The notes beneath the pieces are model-generated. The model was not told the DNA's origin and searched no databases. It saw only the letters and a list, made by a program, of their open reading frames with translations. Shown here one piece after another: positions 9,855-18,235 of a DNA stretch of 64,000 nt (position 1 is the stretch's first letter; every line of letters begins with the position of its first letter). The DNA is taken from the NCBI RefSeq assembly GCF_014645815.1, contig NZ_BMML01000002.1, forward strand, positions 263,924 to 327,923, in the 5' to 3' direction. The DNA comes from Streptomyces fuscichromogenes. GTDB taxonomy: Bacteria; Actinomycetota; Actinomycetes; Streptomycetales; Streptomycetaceae. The position numbers were made by a program, and so were the translations under genes.

Positions 9855-10125
9855 ACCGGCGGTGCTGCGGTTCTCGTTTTCGGGGATGAAACGGGTGACT
9901 TAAGTTCTTTGCGTTCATGACCTTCGAAAACAAGGTCATGGAGAGAAAAATATTGATGATTACCTCATCCAGCCGCTCGACCCTAAGAAAGCGATGTGGA
10001 TGACATTGCTTTACGGGTGCGGAATCCGAAGGTAAACGGCCATTGACGCAATGGTTTTCGTCGGGGTTCCATGCAGCACAGCCCAACCGCCGGAGGCATC
10101 CGCCAGAGTCGATCGGAACCGCCGC
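9855..10125. promoter_or_regulatory. AT-rich upstream region of the permease gene with an inverted repeat
   Basis: This gap is notably AT-rich for this DNA (for instance GAGAGAAAAATATTGATGATT near 9941). It holds a perfect 9-bp inverted repeat CATGACCTT / AAGGTCATG (9916-9924 and 9932-9940) around a 7-nt loop. It may be an operator. No gene is seen. Confidence 0.45.
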
Positions 10126-11523
10126 ATGACCGACACGCTCCGCCCTGTCGAAACCGCCCTCACCGAGGCGTCCGACAGTCCCAAGACGCTCAAGCGCTCC
10201 ATCGGAGTGGTCGGCGGCACCCTGCTCACCCTCTCCTGCGTCACACCGGCCTCCACGCTCTTCGTGGTCGTCCCCGACCTGTTCGGCTCCCTGGGCACGG
10301 CCACCGCCCTCACGATCGCCATCGGGTCCCTCCTCTGCATCGCCGTGGCGTTCTGCTACTCGGAGCTGGGCACCCTGATACCCAGCGCGGGCGGCGAGTA
10401 CGCGATGGTCTCCACGCTGGCGGGCCGCCTGACCGGCTGGCTGGTCTTCGTGCTGTCGCTGCTGGTGGTCATGATCGTGCCGCCGGTGATCGCGATGGGC
10501 ACGGCCGACTACCTGTCCCCGATCGTCCACCTGGACCCGGCCATGACCGGCGCCGGCGTGATGCTCCTCGCGACCCTCGCGGGCCTCCTGGACCTGCGCG
10601 CCAACGCCTGGATCACCGGCATCTTCCTGGTCCTGGAGGTCATCGCGGCGGGCGTGGTGGCGGTCCTCGGCTTCTCCCACAGCCACCGCGGCATCGGCAG
10701 CCTCACCTCCATGCAGGTCGCGGACACGGGCGGCCACGCCACCACCGTCACCGCGATGCTCGTCGTCTCCGGGCTGGCCATCGCCCTCTTCGTCACCCAG
10801 GGCTTCTCGACCGCGGTCTACCTCTCCGAGGAACTGGAGAACCCGCGCCGCAACGTCGCCCGTACGGTCCTGGCCACCCTCGCCATCTCCACGGTGATCA
10901 TCCTCGTCCCGGTCGCCGCGATCACCATGGGCGCGACCGACCTCAAGGCCCTCACCGGCGGCGACATCAGCTCCATGGTCACGGCCTGGTCCAACTCCGC
11001 GGTCGGCACCTTCGTCAGCCTCTGCGTGGCCCTCGCGATCATCAACGCGGGCATCGTCATGGTCATCCAGAACTCCCGCGTGCTGTTCGCCTCCGCCCGC
11101 GACAAGGCGTGGCCGGCACCGGTCAACGGCGCCCTCTCCCGCCTCGGCCGCTTCGGCTCCCCCTGGGTCGCCACCCTCGCCGTCGGCGTCCCCGGCGCCC
11201 TGCTCTGCTTCGTCAACCTCGACACCCTGTACGGCGTGACGGGCGTCTCGGTGACCGGCATGTACCTCCTGGTCGCGGTCGCCGCCCTGCTCTCCCGCCG
11301 AGGCCACCACAAGCACACCCCCGCCTGGCGGATGCCCCTCTGGCCGGCGATGCCGATCCTCCTCATCGCCGTCCTCGCCTACATCCTCACCCAGCAGGAG
11401 ACGACCTACCTCCTCTGGACCGGCGGCATCACCGCCGCAGCCACCCTCTACTGGGCCCTCTACCTCCACCCCCGCAAGGAAACCCACTGGGTGGTCTCCC
11501 TCCCGGAGGACACCCAGGCTTAA
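10126..11523 (+). CDS. APC-family amino acid/polyamine permease
   Basis: A 465-residue integral membrane protein with about 12 hydrophobic segments. The first segment carries the APC-family sequence SIGVVGGTLLTLSCVTPASTLFVVVPDLFGSLG, and the second half has the EELENPRRNVARTVL loop typical of this superfamily. Substrate is unknown; these carriers usually take up amino acids or polyamines by proton symport. ATG 10126 starts MTDTLRPVETALTE; an earlier GTG/ATG reading from 10051 would add a basic leader without homology. It lies downstream of the inositol operon terminator and has its own AT-rich upstream region, so it is probably a separate unit. Confidence 0.82.
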   Translation: MTDTLRPVETALTEASDSPKTLKRSIGVVGGTLLTLSCVTPASTLFVVVPDLFGSLGTATALTIAIGSLLCIAVAFCYSELGTLIPSAGGEYAMVSTLAGRLTGWLVFVLSLLVVMIVPPVIAMGTADYLSPIVHLDPAMTGAGVMLLATLAGLLDLRANAWITGIFLVLEVIAAGVVAVLGFSHSHRGIGSLTSMQVADTGGHATTVTAMLVVSGLAIALFVTQGFSTAVYLSEELENPRRNVARTVLATLAISTVIILVPVAAITMGATDLKALTGGDISSMVTAWSNSAVGTFVSLCVALAIINAGIVMVIQNSRVLFASARDKAWPAPVNGALSRLGRFGSPWVATLAVGVPGALLCFVNLDTLYGVTGVSVTGMYLLVAVAALLSRRGHHKHTPAWRMPLWPAMPILLIAVLAYILTQQETTYLLWTGGITAAATLYWALYLHPRKETHWVVSLPEDTQA

Positions 11524-11964
11524 AGCAGGGCGACTACAGCGCCCCGCCAGGAGCGCGGGGAACTGCGCGACCGGCCCCCACCGGCCCGCGGGGTTCCACC
11601 GGCCGCTTCGGCACCTTGTGAACGCCGGGGAGGGCCGCTGACCCCAGGGGCGCGAGGAACTGCGCGATCGGCCCCCAGCGGCCGGTCCGGGACCGCCGGA
11701 CTCTGCCGCCGTGGTTGATCGCCGTTGCGGTCGGCTGGGGTGGGTGGCGGTGTGTTGTGAGTGCCGGGGAGGGCCGCTGACCCCAGGGGCGTGGGGAACT
11801 GCGCGACCGGCCCCCACCGGCCCGCGGGGTTCCACCGGCCGCTTTGGCGGCGTCGGTGTACCGCGGGCGAAGTACATGGCAATGGGACCGTACTCCTCGG
11901 GGATGGCCCGGGGTTCACCCCACCGTCGGCATCGGACGTCCGTCCCGCCCCGTACCGTTGAAGC
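11524..11964. repeat. Gene-free region with three copies of a Streptomyces intergenic repeat
   Basis: Three copies of the GGGGCGCGGGGAACTGCGCGA-type element are seen at about 11553-11610, 11646-11683 and 11785-11846. The first and third share more than 50 identical bases from GGGGAACTGCGCGACC to CACCGGCCGCTT. The stretch CGGGGAGGGCCGCTGACCCC precedes both the second and third copies. Related elements occur elsewhere in the window (17104, 30349, 60978). The region contains no plausible gene and probably ends or separates transcription units. Confidence 0.8.
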
Positions 11965-14613
11965 ATGGATCTTCGACCCCCAGGCCTACGAGCGCTGCTT
12001 CGGCGGCCGCGACGGCTCCTGCCCGCCGCGGCCGCCGTCGTCGTGCTCGTCGGCGCCGGCACGTGGACGGCCGTCGCCTCCGACGACCCGAGCCCGGTGC
12101 ACCGCACCGACAAGGTCATGGCGGTGGACGGGGTACATCTCGACACCTCGTACTTCACCACGCCCGGCACCGGCCGACGCCCCGCGGTCCTCCTCGCCCA
12201 CGGCTTCGGCGGCAGCAAGGACGACATGCGCGCCGAGGCCGAGGACCTCGCCCGCGACGGCTACGCGGTCCTCACCTGGTCCGCCCGCGGCTTCGGCAGG
12301 TCCACCGGCAAGATCGGCCTCAACGACCCGAAGGGCGAGGTCGCCGACGTCTCCAAGCTCATCGACTGGCTGGCGGAACAGCCCCAGGTGCAGCTCGACA
12401 AACCCGGCGACCCCCGCGTCGGCATGGCGGGCGGCTCGTACGGCGGCGCGATCTCCCTGCTCACCGCCGCCTACGACGACCGCGTGGACGCCATCGCCCC
12501 GTCCATCACGTACTGGAACCTCGCGGACGCCCTGTTCCCGGACGGCGTCTTCAAGAAGCTCTGGGCCGGGATCTTCTTCAACACCGGCGGCGGCTGCGCC
12601 AACTTCCAGCCCGAGCTGTGCGCGATGTACAACCGGGTCGCCGAGTCGGGCAGGCCGGACGCCGCCGCGGTCAAGCTCCTCCAGGAGCGGTCACCGTCGG
12701 CGGTCGGCAGCCGCATCAAGGTGCCGACGCTGCTCTTCCAGGGCCAGACCGACTCCCTCTTCACGCTCTCCCAGTCGGACGCCGCGGCGAAGGCGATCAA
12801 GGCCAACGGCGCCCCCGTCGACGTCGACTGGATCGCCGGCGGCCACGACGGCGGCGATCTGGAGAGCAGCCGGGTCGAGGGACGGGTGACCTCGTGGTTC
12901 GACCGGTACCTGAAGGGTGACAAGGCCACCGACACCGGCCCGGCCTTCCGGATCACCCGCACCGGAGGCGTCGACTCCACCGACGGCGCCGCCCAGCTGC
13001 GCGGCGCGACCGCCGACAGCTACCCCGGCCTGGAGAGCGACCGGAAGGACATCGCCCTGCGCGGCGGCACCCAGCGCGTCGACAACCCGGCCGGCGCCAG
13101 CCCGCCCGGCGTCTCCGCGCTGCCCGGCCTCGGCGGCGCCGGCGGCCTCGCCCAGCTCTCCTCCCTCGGCGTCGGCATCTCCCTCGACTTCCCCGGCCAG
13201 TACGCCCGCTTCGAGTCGGCGCCCGTCACCGACACCGTGCAGATCACCGGCACCCCCACGGCCACCGTCCACATCACCTCCACCACCGACGACGCCGTGC
13301 TCTTCGGCAAGGTGTACGACGTCGGCCCGGACGGCACCCAGCAGGTGCTGCCGTCCCAGCTGGTCGCCCCGATCCGTGTCGAGGGCGCCAAGGCCGGCAA
13401 GGACGTCACCCTCACCCTCCCGGCCATCGACCACCAGGTGCAGAAGGGCCACCGGCTGCGCCTGGTCCTCGCCTCCACCGACCTCGGCTACGCCTCCCCG
13501 GCCGCCCCGGCCACCTACACCGTCGCCCTCAAGGGCGCCCTGAGCGTGCCGACGGCACCCCGGGTGGACACGGCCGCCGCGCCGCTGCCCGCCTGGGTGT
13601 GGTGGCTGCCGCTGGCCGGCGCGCTCGCCGCACTGGCCCTGCTGCTCACCGGCCGCCGCCGCACCGCCACCCCGGCACCCGCCCCCGAACTGGCCGAAGT
13701 CCCGCTCCAGATAACGGACCTGAGCAAGCGCTACGCGGGTTCGACCGACCGCTACGCGGTCCGGGAGCTGTCCTTCCGCGTGGAGAGGGGCCAGGTGCTG
13801 GGGCTCCTCGGCCCCAACGGCGCGGGCAAGACCACGACCCTGCGCATGCTGATGGGCCTGATCAAGCCGGACGGCGGTGAGGTCCGGGTCTTCGGCCACG
13901 CCATCCGCCCCGGCGCGCCCGTCCTCTCCCGGGTCGGCGCCTTCGTCGAGGGCGCCGGCTTCCTCCCGCACCTGTCCGGCCGGGAGAACCTGGAGCTGTA
14001 CTGGCGGGCCACCGGCCGCCCGCCCGAGGACGCGCACCTCGACGAGGCCCTGGAGATCGCCGGCCTCGGCGACGCGCTGGCCCGCGCGGTCCGCACGTAC
14101 TCGCAGGGCATGCGGCAGCGCCTCGCCATCGCCCAGGCCATGCTCGGCCTGCCCGACCTGCTCATCCTCGACGAACCCACCAACGGCCTCGACCCGCCGC
14201 AGATCCGCGAGATGCGCGAGGTGATGATCCGGTACGCGGCCGCCGGCCGTACGGTGATCGTCTCCAGCCATCTGCTGGCCGAGGTCGAGCAGTCCTGCAC
14301 CCACCTCGTGGTGATGGACCGCGGCCGGCTCGTCCAGGCCGGCCCGGTCGCCGAGATCATCGGCTCCGGCGACACCCTCCTGGTCGGCACCGGCACGCCC
14401 GTGCCGGAGCCGGTCGTGGAGAAGGTGGCCGCGCTGCCCGGCGTGGCCTCCGTGACCGGCACGGACGACGGCCTGCTGGTCCGCCTGGAGCCCGGCGCCG
14501 GCGCTCCGGACCTGGTCGCCGAACTCGTCCGGCTCGACGTGCCGGTGGCATCGGTCGGCCCGCACCGCCGTCTGGAAGACGCCTTCCTGACCCTGATCGG
14601 AGGTTCCGCATGA
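11965..14613 (+). CDS. S15/CocE-like alpha/beta hydrolase fused to an ABC transporter ATPase
   Basis: An 882-residue fusion. Residues about 17-36 form a signal anchor. Residues 40-535 are an X-Pro dipeptidyl-peptidase / CocE-type hydrolase with HGFGGSKDD, the nucleophile elbow GGSYGG (S158), an AGGHDGGD histidine segment, and a C-terminal jelly-roll half (PVTDTVQITGTPTATVHI). A second membrane segment lies at about 544-563 (VWWLPLAGALAALALLL). Residues 575-882 are an ABC ATPase: Walker A GPNGAGKTT (616-624), signature YSQGMRQR (about 712), Walker B LLILDEPTNGLD (about 732-743). The predicted topology puts the hydrolase outside and the ATPase inside. The permease gene overlaps the stop by four bases, so the two form one exporter. 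The substrate is unknown; peptide or ester processing linked to transport is inference. Confidence 0.88.
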   Translation: MDLRPPGLRALLRRPRRLLPAAAAVVVLVGAGTWTAVASDDPSPVHRTDKVMAVDGVHLDTSYFTTPGTGRRPAVLLAHGFGGSKDDMRAEAEDLARDGYAVLTWSARGFGRSTGKIGLNDPKGEVADVSKLIDWLAEQPQVQLDKPGDPRVGMAGGSYGGAISLLTAAYDDRVDAIAPSITYWNLADALFPDGVFKKLWAGIFFNTGGGCANFQPELCAMYNRVAESGRPDAAAVKLLQERSPSAVGSRIKVPTLLFQGQTDSLFTLSQSDAAAKAIKANGAPVDVDWIAGGHDGGDLESSRVEGRVTSWFDRYLKGDKATDTGPAFRITRTGGVDSTDGAAQLRGATADSYPGLESDRKDIALRGGTQRVDNPAGASPPGVSALPGLGGAGGLAQLSSLGVGISLDFPGQYARFESAPVTDTVQITGTPTATVHITSTTDDAVLFGKVYDVGPDGTQQVLPSQLVAPIRVEGAKAGKDVTLTLPAIDHQVQKGHRLRLVLASTDLGYASPAAPATYTVALKGALSVPTAPRVDTAAAPLPAWVWWLPLAGALAALALLLTGRRRTATPAPAPELAEVPLQITDLSKRYAGSTDRYAVRELSFRVERGQVLGLLGPNGAGKTTTLRMLMGLIKPDGGEVRVFGHAIRPGAPVLSRVGAFVEGAGFLPHLSGRENLELYWRATGRPPEDAHLDEALEIAGLGDALARAVRTYSQGMRQRLAIAQAMLGLPDLLILDEPTNGLDPPQIREMREVMIRYAAAGRTVIVSSHLLAEVEQSCTHLVVMDRGRLVQAGPVAEIIGSGDTLLVGTGTPVPEPVVEKVAALPGVASVTGTDDGLLVRLEPGAGAPDLVAELVRLDVPVASVGPHRRLEDAFLTLIGGSA

Positions 14614-15473
14614 GCACGCTCACCGAGAAGTCCGCGGTGGCCTCCGGCTACCGGGCGGGCCGCACCCTGCCGCTCCGCGTCGAACTGGTCCGCCAGCTCA
14701 AGCGGCGCCGCACGCTGATGATGGGCGGCATCCTGGCCGTCCTGCCGTTCGTCCTGCTGATCGCGTTCGCGATCGGCGGCAGTCCGGGCGAACGCAACGG
14801 CCAGGTCACCCTCCTGGACACGGCCACCTCGTCCGGCGCCAACTTCGCCGCGGTCAACCTGTTCGTGTCGGCGGGCTTCCTGCTGGTCATCCCGGTCGCC
14901 CTGTTCTGCGGGGACACGGTCGCCTCCGAGGCCAGCTGGTCCTCCCTGCGCTACCTGCTCGCCGCACCCGTGCCGAGGGCCCGCCTGCTCTGGTCCAAGC
15001 TGGTCGTCGCGCTCGGCCTCAGCCTGGCCGCGATGATCCTGCTGCCGCTGGTCGCCCTGGCCGTCGGCACCGCCGCCTACGGCTGGGGCCCGCTCCAGAT
15101 CCCCACCGGCGGCGCACTCGACACCGCCACCGCCACCCAGCGCCTCGCGGTCGTGATCGCGTACATCTTCCTGTCCCAACTGGTCACCGCGGGCCTGGCG
15201 TTCTGGCTGTCCACGAAGACCGACGCGCCGCTCGGCGCGGTCGGCGGCGCGGTCGGCCTGACCATCGTCGGCAACGTCCTGGACGCGGTCACCGCCCTCG
15301 GCCACTGGCGCGACTTCCTGCCCGCGCACTGGCAGTTCGCCTGGGCGGACGCCGTACAACCACATCTGGAGTGGTCCGGCATGATCCAGGGCACCGCGGT
15401 CTCGATAACGTACGCCCTGGTGCTGTTCGCCCTGGCCTTCCGGGGTTTCGCCCGCAAGGACGTGGTCTCCTAG
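14610..15473 (+). CDS. ABC-2 type transporter permease
   Basis: The 287-residue protein has about six hydrophobic segments (ILAVLPFVLLIAFAIGG, FVSAGFLLVIPVALFCGDTVASE, AMILLPLVALAVGTAAYG and others). The CGDTVASEASWSSLRYLLAAPVPR loop is typical of ABC-2 permeases. It starts at an ATGA overlap with the preceding hydrolase-ATPase fusion, with GGAGG upstream, so it is the membrane half of that transporter. No further gene belongs to the operon. Confidence 0.88.
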   Translation: MSTLTEKSAVASGYRAGRTLPLRVELVRQLKRRRTLMMGGILAVLPFVLLIAFAIGGSPGERNGQVTLLDTATSSGANFAAVNLFVSAGFLLVIPVALFCGDTVASEASWSSLRYLLAAPVPRARLLWSKLVVALGLSLAAMILLPLVALAVGTAAYGWGPLQIPTGGALDTATATQRLAVVIAYIFLSQLVTAGLAFWLSTKTDAPLGAVGGAVGLTIVGNVLDAVTALGHWRDFLPAHWQFAWADAVQPHLEWSGMIQGTAVSITYALVLFALAFRGFARKDVVS

Positions 15474-15561
15474 GTCACCGGACGATCTCCCTCCGGCCTC
15501 GGCGCCCCTGGTCCGTGGCCGCTTCGAGATCCATCCGCAACGCATCGGGGCGCACGTTCCG

Positions 15562-15623
15562 GCCCCCTGCGCCGTCAGAGTCGACGACAAGTCAGGAAGT
15601 CGACTCCGACCGGCACAGGGGGC
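15562..15623. promoter_or_regulatory. Long imperfect hairpin covering the ribosome binding site of the VWA lipoprotein gene
   Basis: Arms at 15562-15585 and 15599-15623 pair over 22 bases with two mismatches and one bulge, around a 13-nt loop (core GAGTCGAC / GTCGACTC, ends GCCCCCTG / CAGGGGGC). The purine-rich AGGGGGC at 15617-15623, the only good Shine-Dalgarno sequence for ATG 15631, is inside the second arm. It could be the terminator of the upstream ABC operon, an operator, or a translation switch. Confidence 0.6.
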
Positions 15624-15630
15624 ACACGCG

Positions 15631-17112
15631 ATGGACCGACACCGGACCCGGCGACAGGCATGCGGGGCACTGCTCGCCCTCACCACCGCGGGCGCCCTGC
15701 TGCTGACGGGCTGCAGCGCGAACGAGAACCATGCCAACGGCCCCAACTACACGAGCGCCACCAGGGCTCCCGTCCCTTCCCCGGCCCGGGGCGACGAGAC
15801 CGGCTCTCCCTCCGACCACCTCTCCACCTTTGCCCTCGACGTCGACACCGCCTCCTACGGCTACGCCCGCCGTACCCTCGCCGACGGCGGCCGCCCCGCC
15901 GCCTCGACCATCCGGCCCGAGGAGTTCGTCAACAGCTTCCGCCAGGACTACCGCACCCCCGAGCACAACGGCTTCACGGTCACCGTCGACGGCGCCCGCA
16001 CCAGCAGGGCGGACTGGTCCCTGGTCCGGGTCGGTCTCACCACCCGTCCCGCCGACACCGACGCCCGCCCGCCGGCCGCCCTCACCTTCGTCATCGACGT
16101 CTCCGGCTCCATGGCCGAACCGGGCCGCCTCGACCTCGCCAAGAAGTCCCTGGACACGATGACCGACCGGCTGCGCGACGACGACTCGGTCGCGCTCGTC
16201 ACCTTCAGCGAGCGCGCCGAGACGGTCCTGCCGATGACCCGCCTGGGCGGCCACCGCGCCGAGATCCACGACGCGGTCGACGGGCTGGCCGCGCTCTCCT
16301 CCACCAACCTCGGCGAGGGCGTCGAGACCGGATACGCCACCGCCGTCGAGGGCCTGCGCAAGGACGCCACCAACCGCGTCGTCCTCATCTCCGACGGCCT
16401 CGCCAACGACGGCGAGACCGACCCGAACGCCATCCTCAGGCGCATCGACGGCGACCGCCGCGAGTACGGCATCACCCTGTTCGGCGTGGGCGTGGGCAGC
16501 GACTACGGCGACGCCCTCATGGAACGCCTCGCCGACAAGGGCGACGGCCACACGGTGTACATCTCCGACACCGCGGCCGCCACCGACGTCTTCTGCCGCC
16601 AACTCCCGCAGAACATCGACCTGGTGGCCCGCGACGCCAAGGCCCAGGTGGCCTTCGACCCGCACACGGTCGCCGAGTTCCGGCTGATCGGCTACCAGGA
16701 CCGCAGGGTCGCCGACAAGGACTTCCGCAACGACAGCGTCGACGGCGGCGAGATCGGCCCCGGCCACACGGTCACCGCCCTCTACGCCGTCCGCACCAAA
16801 CCCGGCACCGACGGCCACCTCGCCACCGCCACGGTCCGCTGGCTGGACCCCGACACCCGTACCCCGCACGAGAACACGGGCTCGATGGAGACCGGCGCCC
16901 TGCACGACGACGTCTGGTCGGCCTCCCCGCGCTTCCAGGTGACGGCGGTGGCGGCGTACTTCGCGGACGCGCTGGCGGGCGGGGAGTACGACATGCCGGG
17001 AGCACCGAGCCTGACCAAGCTCCGGTCCCGGGCAGCCGCTCTGGCGGAGGTGACCGAGGACAAGGACGTAGCCGAACTTTCCACAGCGATCGGCGAGGCA
17101 GCGCCCCTTTAG
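15631..17112 (+). CDS. VWA-domain lipoprotein (YfbK-like)
   Basis: The 493-residue protein starts with a lipoprotein signal (LLLTGC, lipidated C28). After a linker comes the YfbK-type N-terminal domain (STFALDVDTASYGYARR...IRPEEFVNSF) and then a von Willebrand A domain with an intact metal site DVSGSM (D156, S158, S160), plus a C-terminal DUF3520-like part. Such proteins are membrane-anchored and bind partners through the MIDAS metal; the partner is unknown. The gene ends directly at a GGGGCGCGGGGCTGT repeat element. The start lies eight bases after a large hairpin that holds its ribosome binding site. Confidence 0.88.
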   Translation: MDRHRTRRQACGALLALTTAGALLLTGCSANENHANGPNYTSATRAPVPSPARGDETGSPSDHLSTFALDVDTASYGYARRTLADGGRPAASTIRPEEFVNSFRQDYRTPEHNGFTVTVDGARTSRADWSLVRVGLTTRPADTDARPPAALTFVIDVSGSMAEPGRLDLAKKSLDTMTDRLRDDDSVALVTFSERAETVLPMTRLGGHRAEIHDAVDGLAALSSTNLGEGVETGYATAVEGLRKDATNRVVLISDGLANDGETDPNAILRRIDGDRREYGITLFGVGVGSDYGDALMERLADKGDGHTVYISDTAAATDVFCRQLPQNIDLVARDAKAQVAFDPHTVAEFRLIGYQDRRVADKDFRNDSVDGGEIGPGHTVTALYAVRTKPGTDGHLATATVRWLDPDTRTPHENTGSMETGALHDDVWSASPRFQVTAVAAYFADALAGGEYDMPGAPSLTKLRSRAAALAEVTEDKDVAELSTAIGEAAPL

Positions 17113-17126
17113 GGGCGCGGGGCTGT
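17100..17126 (+). repeat. Short copy of the GGGGCGCGGGGCTG repeat
   Basis: AGGGGCGCGGGGCTGTACCC lies at the 3' end of the VWA gene and overlaps its stop codon. It is the same family as the element at 30349. Confidence 0.6.
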
Positions 17127-17220
17127 ACCCGTACTTGGCCGGCCGGGGCAAGGCCGAGGTCATCGAGGACGAGGCCGGGGTCGTGCGGGAGGCGCGCCGC
17201 CCGCCCCTCGCCGCCCCGCT

Positions 17221-17484
17221 CACGACCGGCTGTCCGTACGGAAGCTGCCGCCGGACACCCCGCTCGCCGAGCTGGTGCGCGACGACCGGATGCGGGCCGA
17301 GGTGCAGAAGGCGGTGGACCACGCCAACCAGGCCGTCTCCCGAGCCGAGTCGATCCGTGCGTTCGCCCTGGTGGAGGGCGAGTTCAGCGAGGACAACGGA
17401 CTGCTCACGCCGTCCCTGAAGGTCAAGCGGCACGCGGTCACGGCCCGTTTCGCCGACGAGATCGAGGCGCTGTACCGCGGGTGA
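17221..17484 (+). pseudogene. C-terminal remnant of a long-chain fatty acid-CoA ligase
   Basis: One reading frame from about 17221 to the stop at 17484 gives LSVRKLPPDTPLAEL, then EVQKAVDHANQAVSRAESIR and ELLTPSLKVKRH-like sequence ending in FADEIEALYRG. This is the extreme C terminus of FadD15-type AMP-forming acyl-CoA synthetases, which are normally about 600 residues. The catalytic domains are absent, homology fades upstream of about 17221, and no ribosome binding site precedes the possible GTG at 17275. It is best read as a decayed fragment next to a repeat element. Confidence 0.75.
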
Positions 17485-17542
17485 GCCGCGGGTGCGTCGC
17501 GGGTGAGCCGGGAGCGGGCCGGGGTGCGGCCGGCACGGCAAA

Positions 17543-17579
17543 GGCGGCGGGTCACCGGAAGAACCGGTGACCCGCCGCC
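17543..17579 (-). terminator. Terminator of the first rodlin gene
   Basis: A perfect 16-bp stem (GGCGGCGGGTCACCGG / CCGGTGACCCGCCGCC) with a 5-nt loop lies 16 bp beyond the rodlin stop; on the minus strand it is followed by TTTGCC. Confidence 0.8.
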
Positions 17580-17594
17580 CGCGGAGCGTCGGTA

Positions 17595-18005
17595 CTACTG
17601 GTTGCCGGCGCCGTTCGCCGACAGGAGCGCGATGTCGTCGAGGATGTGCGACAGCGGCTCGTCGCCCTTGGCCTGGGTGGAGTTCTCGACGCACTGCTGG
17701 TTCTGCGGCGCGGACAGGATCGGCACGTCCTGGGCGATGCCGAGGGCGAGGGCACCGGCGATACCCTGGAGGTTGGCCTTGACCGGGAGGCCGATGCACG
17801 GCTTGTTCAGCGTGCCCTGAACCAGCGAGAGCTGCGGGCTCATGTCGCCGAACGTGGCCGAGTTGCCGAACTCCGACTTGGCGCCGTTGCCGCTGGCCGA
17901 GGTGGTGCCGTTGTCGTTGCCGGTGGCCAGGGCCTGCGGGGCGGCCACGGCGGCGAGACCGGCGACAGTGGCGGCGACGGCCGCGGTTGCCCACAGCTTC
18001 TTCAT
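17595..18005 (-). CDS. rdl: Rodlin (aerial hypha surface protein), copy 1
   Basis: A 136-residue secreted protein with a Sec signal ending at ALA (about residue 28). The mature part has the rodlin sequence: [36 protein letters not shown] and [21 protein letters not shown], with two conserved cysteines. Rodlins assemble chaplin fibrils into paired rodlets on aerial hyphae and spores. ATG 18005 has GAAAGGGAACG upstream. A promoter resembling the sigma-BldN type precedes it. Three rodlin copies occur here, while S. coelicolor has two. Confidence 0.93.
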   Translation of the reverse strand: MKKLWATAAVAATVAGLAAVAAPQALATGNDNGTTSASGNGAKSEFGNSATFGDMSPQLSLVQGTLNKPCIGLPVKANLQGIAGALALGIAQDVPILSAPQNQQCVENSTQAKGDEPLSHILDDIALLSANGAGNQ

Positions 18006-18053
18006 GTTCGTTCCCTTTCGAAAGGCGGACTCCGGGGAGGAGCTGCGTGATCG

Positions 18054-18082
18054 TCAACGGCCGCGGCCCCGCCGTGGTTGCG
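18054..18082 (-). promoter_or_regulatory. Candidate sigma-BldN promoter of rodlin copy 1
   Basis: On the minus strand CGCAAC, a 17-bp spacer and CGTTGA are seen, close to the remembered BldN consensus CGTAAC-N16-CGTTGA. Confidence 0.55.
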
Positions 18083-18162
18083 TGCTTTGCCCCGATCGGC
18101 GGAGCGCAGTCCGATCAGTCGACAAGCGCCCGTCCCGGACCGGGTGTACCGGAAAAGACACA

Positions 18163-18199
18163 GGCCGACGGGCCACCGGAAACCGGTGGCCCGCCGGCC
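18163..18199 (-). terminator. Terminator of the second rodlin gene
   Basis: A 17-bp stem with one wobble pair (arms GGCCGACGGGCCACCGG and CCGGTGGCCCGCCGGCC) and an AAA loop, 37 bp past the stop of rodlin copy 2. Confidence 0.75.
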
Positions 18200-18235
18200 T
18201 GGGCCCCTCGACAGGGGGCCTGGAGCGCGTCCGTA

